Shown here: in pieces, positions 4,579 to 5,729 of the stretch
Numbering within the stretch: the stretch's first letter is position 1
How the letters are laid out: the number at the start of each line of letters is the position of its first letter
Origin: Candidatus Poseidoniaceae archaeon
GTDB taxonomy: Archaea; Thermoplasmatota; Poseidoniia; Poseidoniales; Poseidoniaceae
NCBI GenBank assembly: GCA_029250305.1
Contig: JAQXFM010000159.1
Span: 1 to 5,729 of the forward strand
Direction of reading: 5' to 3'
DNA: 5,729 nucleotides
Notes under the pieces: generated by a model
What the model was told of the DNA's origin: nothing
Seen by the model: only the letters and a program-made list of their open reading frames with translations
Databases searched by the model: none
Translations under genes and position numbers: made by a program

Positions 4579-5729
4579 ATGCGTCGCTTGTCTCCATTAA
4601 CCCTTGTTGCCCTATTGTTGCTACAAACCCTTGCTGTCGGCATGGCCGCTCCTGTGAGTGCTGCCTCAGCCCGGGGCGGTGCAAACGATGACTTCCGAGT
4701 CACTGGAATCTCAATCGGAAACGCAAGCAAGAGCGCTGATGTTTGGGTCCAATCCAACGGTACGACCGTCGATTACATCTTCCAAGGCGAGTCCATTGAA
4801 GTCGAGATGACCATCGCTCGTGGTGGCTCTTCCTTCTCTGGAAAAACCACCGATGCTATGCTCCAAATTGTCCATCCAATTGGATTCGTTGTCGAGACCT
4901 TCACATGGACCTCGAACGACCTTATCGGTGGGCAAGGTGATTCGGCTTCCTTTGTTTGGACTGCTGATGCAGCGCATTCAATCCTCGACACTGCCACGAA
5001 CGACCTCTCCGGTGGAATGATCCTTCGGGCAATGGTCGACAAGGATTCCAACGGCGACGACCGAAATGACAACGACATCAAGGAGCAAACTGTTCCGGTA
5101 GCCATCATGAGCGACGCCTTCGAAGGCACCTCTGTGAACGGCCAAGAGACCTTCATTCCGGGTCGCTACCCCGCAACCGGCGGTAACGCAGAAGGGGCTG
5201 GTTCGTGGCAAACAAACTCCGGCGGCCCCGTCGGTTCAGAACACTGGGCAAATTCTGCTGACTCCTCGAGCAACTACCCTTCAAACGCCCACGACCGTTT
5301 GATTCACGGCTTCTTCAGCGGTAACGGCCAATGTGGAGCTGAAGGTCAACTGGATGCAGGACTTTCCAATGTCTACCAGATTTATGTCTGCCGAGCCTCG
5401 TTCTTTTCAGGTGATTACATCTCGACTCAATTCCACGTTCAAGCATGGGGCAGCACCCTTTCTGGCGACAGTGTGAGCCTCGAACTATGGCGTGGCTCCG
5501 GCAATTACGAGAACGCAATGGAATCCCTCTATTGGAACCTCTCCAAGGGCAACCCAAGCCAAGCCCCTGACCAGTGGACCAACCTCAGCTGGGATCCTCA
5601 AGTGGACTGGGCTCAAATTCCAACCCTCTCGAATCCAGATTTGTTCCTCGGTGGAAACTCATGGAGCGTTGGGCTTCTTCTGCACTCTGACTCCGGTGGC
5701 GCTTCACAAGGATTCCACGTTGATGATTT
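4579..5729 (+). CDS. Secreted surface protein with signal peptide and CARDB/jelly-roll-like domains, 3'-truncated by window
   Basis: 383 codons are visible with no stop before the window ends. Residues 1-31 are a classical Sec signal peptide: basic MRR, hydrophobic LTLVALLLLQTLAVGM, then small residues with possible cleavage after A-S-A around 29-31. Residues about 38-175 are beta-rich. They end like a CARDB or Ig-like sandwich, with an acidic loop DKDSNGDDRNDND (154-166) resembling Ca-binding DxDxNG loops, followed by a VPV strand. From about 180 (DAFEGTSVNG) a second beta-rich, Gly/Ser/Trp-rich domain runs to the end and reaches GFHVDD. That recalls the closing G-[FW]-x-[IV]-D-D of MAM/jelly-roll modules in secreted peptidases and adhesins. 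Cys252 and Cys271 could form a disulfide. N-x-S/T sequons lie at 48, 60, 320 and 335. No catalytic motif is visible, so enzyme, adhesin or surface-layer component all remain possible. ATG 4579 is preferred because the signal peptide starts there; an in-frame GTG lies at 4573 and a stop at 4552. Confidence 0.9.
   Translation, partial: MRRLSPLTLVALLLLQTLAVGMAAPVSAASARGGANDDFRVTGISIGNASKSADVWVQSNGTTVDYIFQGESIEVEMTIARGGSSFSGKTTDAMLQIVHPIGFVVETFTWTSNDLIGGQGDSASFVWTADAAHSILDTATNDLSGGMILRAMVDKDSNGDDRNDNDIKEQTVPVAIMSDAFEGTSVNGQETFIPGRYPATGGNAEGAGSWQTNSGGPVGSEHWANSADSSSNYPSNAHDRLIHGFFSGNGQCGAEGQLDAGLSNVYQIYVCRASFFSGDYISTQFHVQAWGSTLSGDSVSLELWRGSGNYENAMESLYWNLSKGNPSQAPDQWTNLSWDPQVDWAQIPTLSNPDLFLGGNSWSVGLLLHSDSGGASQGFHVDD

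Noticed and set aside
4458..4757. 99-residue minus-strand frame covering the gap and the signal peptide region
   Set aside because: The + strand has a clear signal peptide and continuous beta-rich protein; the minus frame has no recognisable feature and would overlap the promoter elements.
1..5729. CRISPR array, tRNA or rRNA gene, insertion sequence, integrase or attachment site
   Set aside because: I found no regularly spaced repeats, cloverleaf-like segment, transposase or integrase motif, or long terminal repeats. Composition looks even across the genes.

Overview
The window looks like a piece of an archaeal chromosome, most probably from a marine planktonic Thermoplasmatota lineage such as Candidatus Poseidoniales (Marine Group II). 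This is inference. It rests on moderate GC with dense, co-directional genes, start sites preceded by archaeal GAGGTG-type Shine-Dalgarno sequences, a subtilisin-like protease anchored by a C-terminal membrane helix with an acidic tail, and a large secreted beta-rich surface protein. There is no rRNA, tRNA or other phylogenetic marker to settle it. All five supported genes are on the + strand; the first and last are cut by the window ends.

Layout. (1) 1-1236: the 3' part of a cell-surface S8 (subtilase) peptidase. It has the oxyanion Asn and catalytic Ser blocks, an Ig-like domain, one transmembrane helix and a short acidic tail. The catalytic Asp and His lie upstream of the window. (2) 1237-1314: a compact intergenic region with three small inverted repeats: one straddling the protease stop codon, one resembling a terminator, and one overlapping the ribosome binding site of the next gene. 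(3) 1315-2460: a complete fold-type-I PLP aminotransferase of the aspartate/aromatic group. (4) 2475-3056: an unrecognised small membrane protein with a Cys-containing tail, 14 nt downstream. (5) 3128-4474: an unrecognised six-helix membrane protein with a histidine-rich loop and a long Ala/Gly-rich then acidic tail. Genes 3 to 5 have short gaps and no obvious terminator between them, so they probably form one transcription unit, ending at a T-tract at 4479-4484. (6) 4475-4578: a regulatory region with a near-perfect GC-rich palindrome just upstream of a TATA-like element. (7) 4579-5729: the 5' part of a secreted surface protein with a signal peptide, a CARDB/Ig-like N-terminal domain, a Ca-binding-like acidic loop and a jelly-roll/MAM-like domain. 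It runs off the end.

Functional reading. The two exported proteins suit an organism that degrades or binds extracellular protein and polymers, and the aminotransferase suits catabolism or interconversion of the resulting amino acids. That link is only circumstantial. The two membrane proteins between them are the real unknowns. I see no CRISPR array, insertion sequence, phage or recognisable defence system. The most unusual material is the pair of orphan membrane proteins and the palindromes in the two promoter regions.
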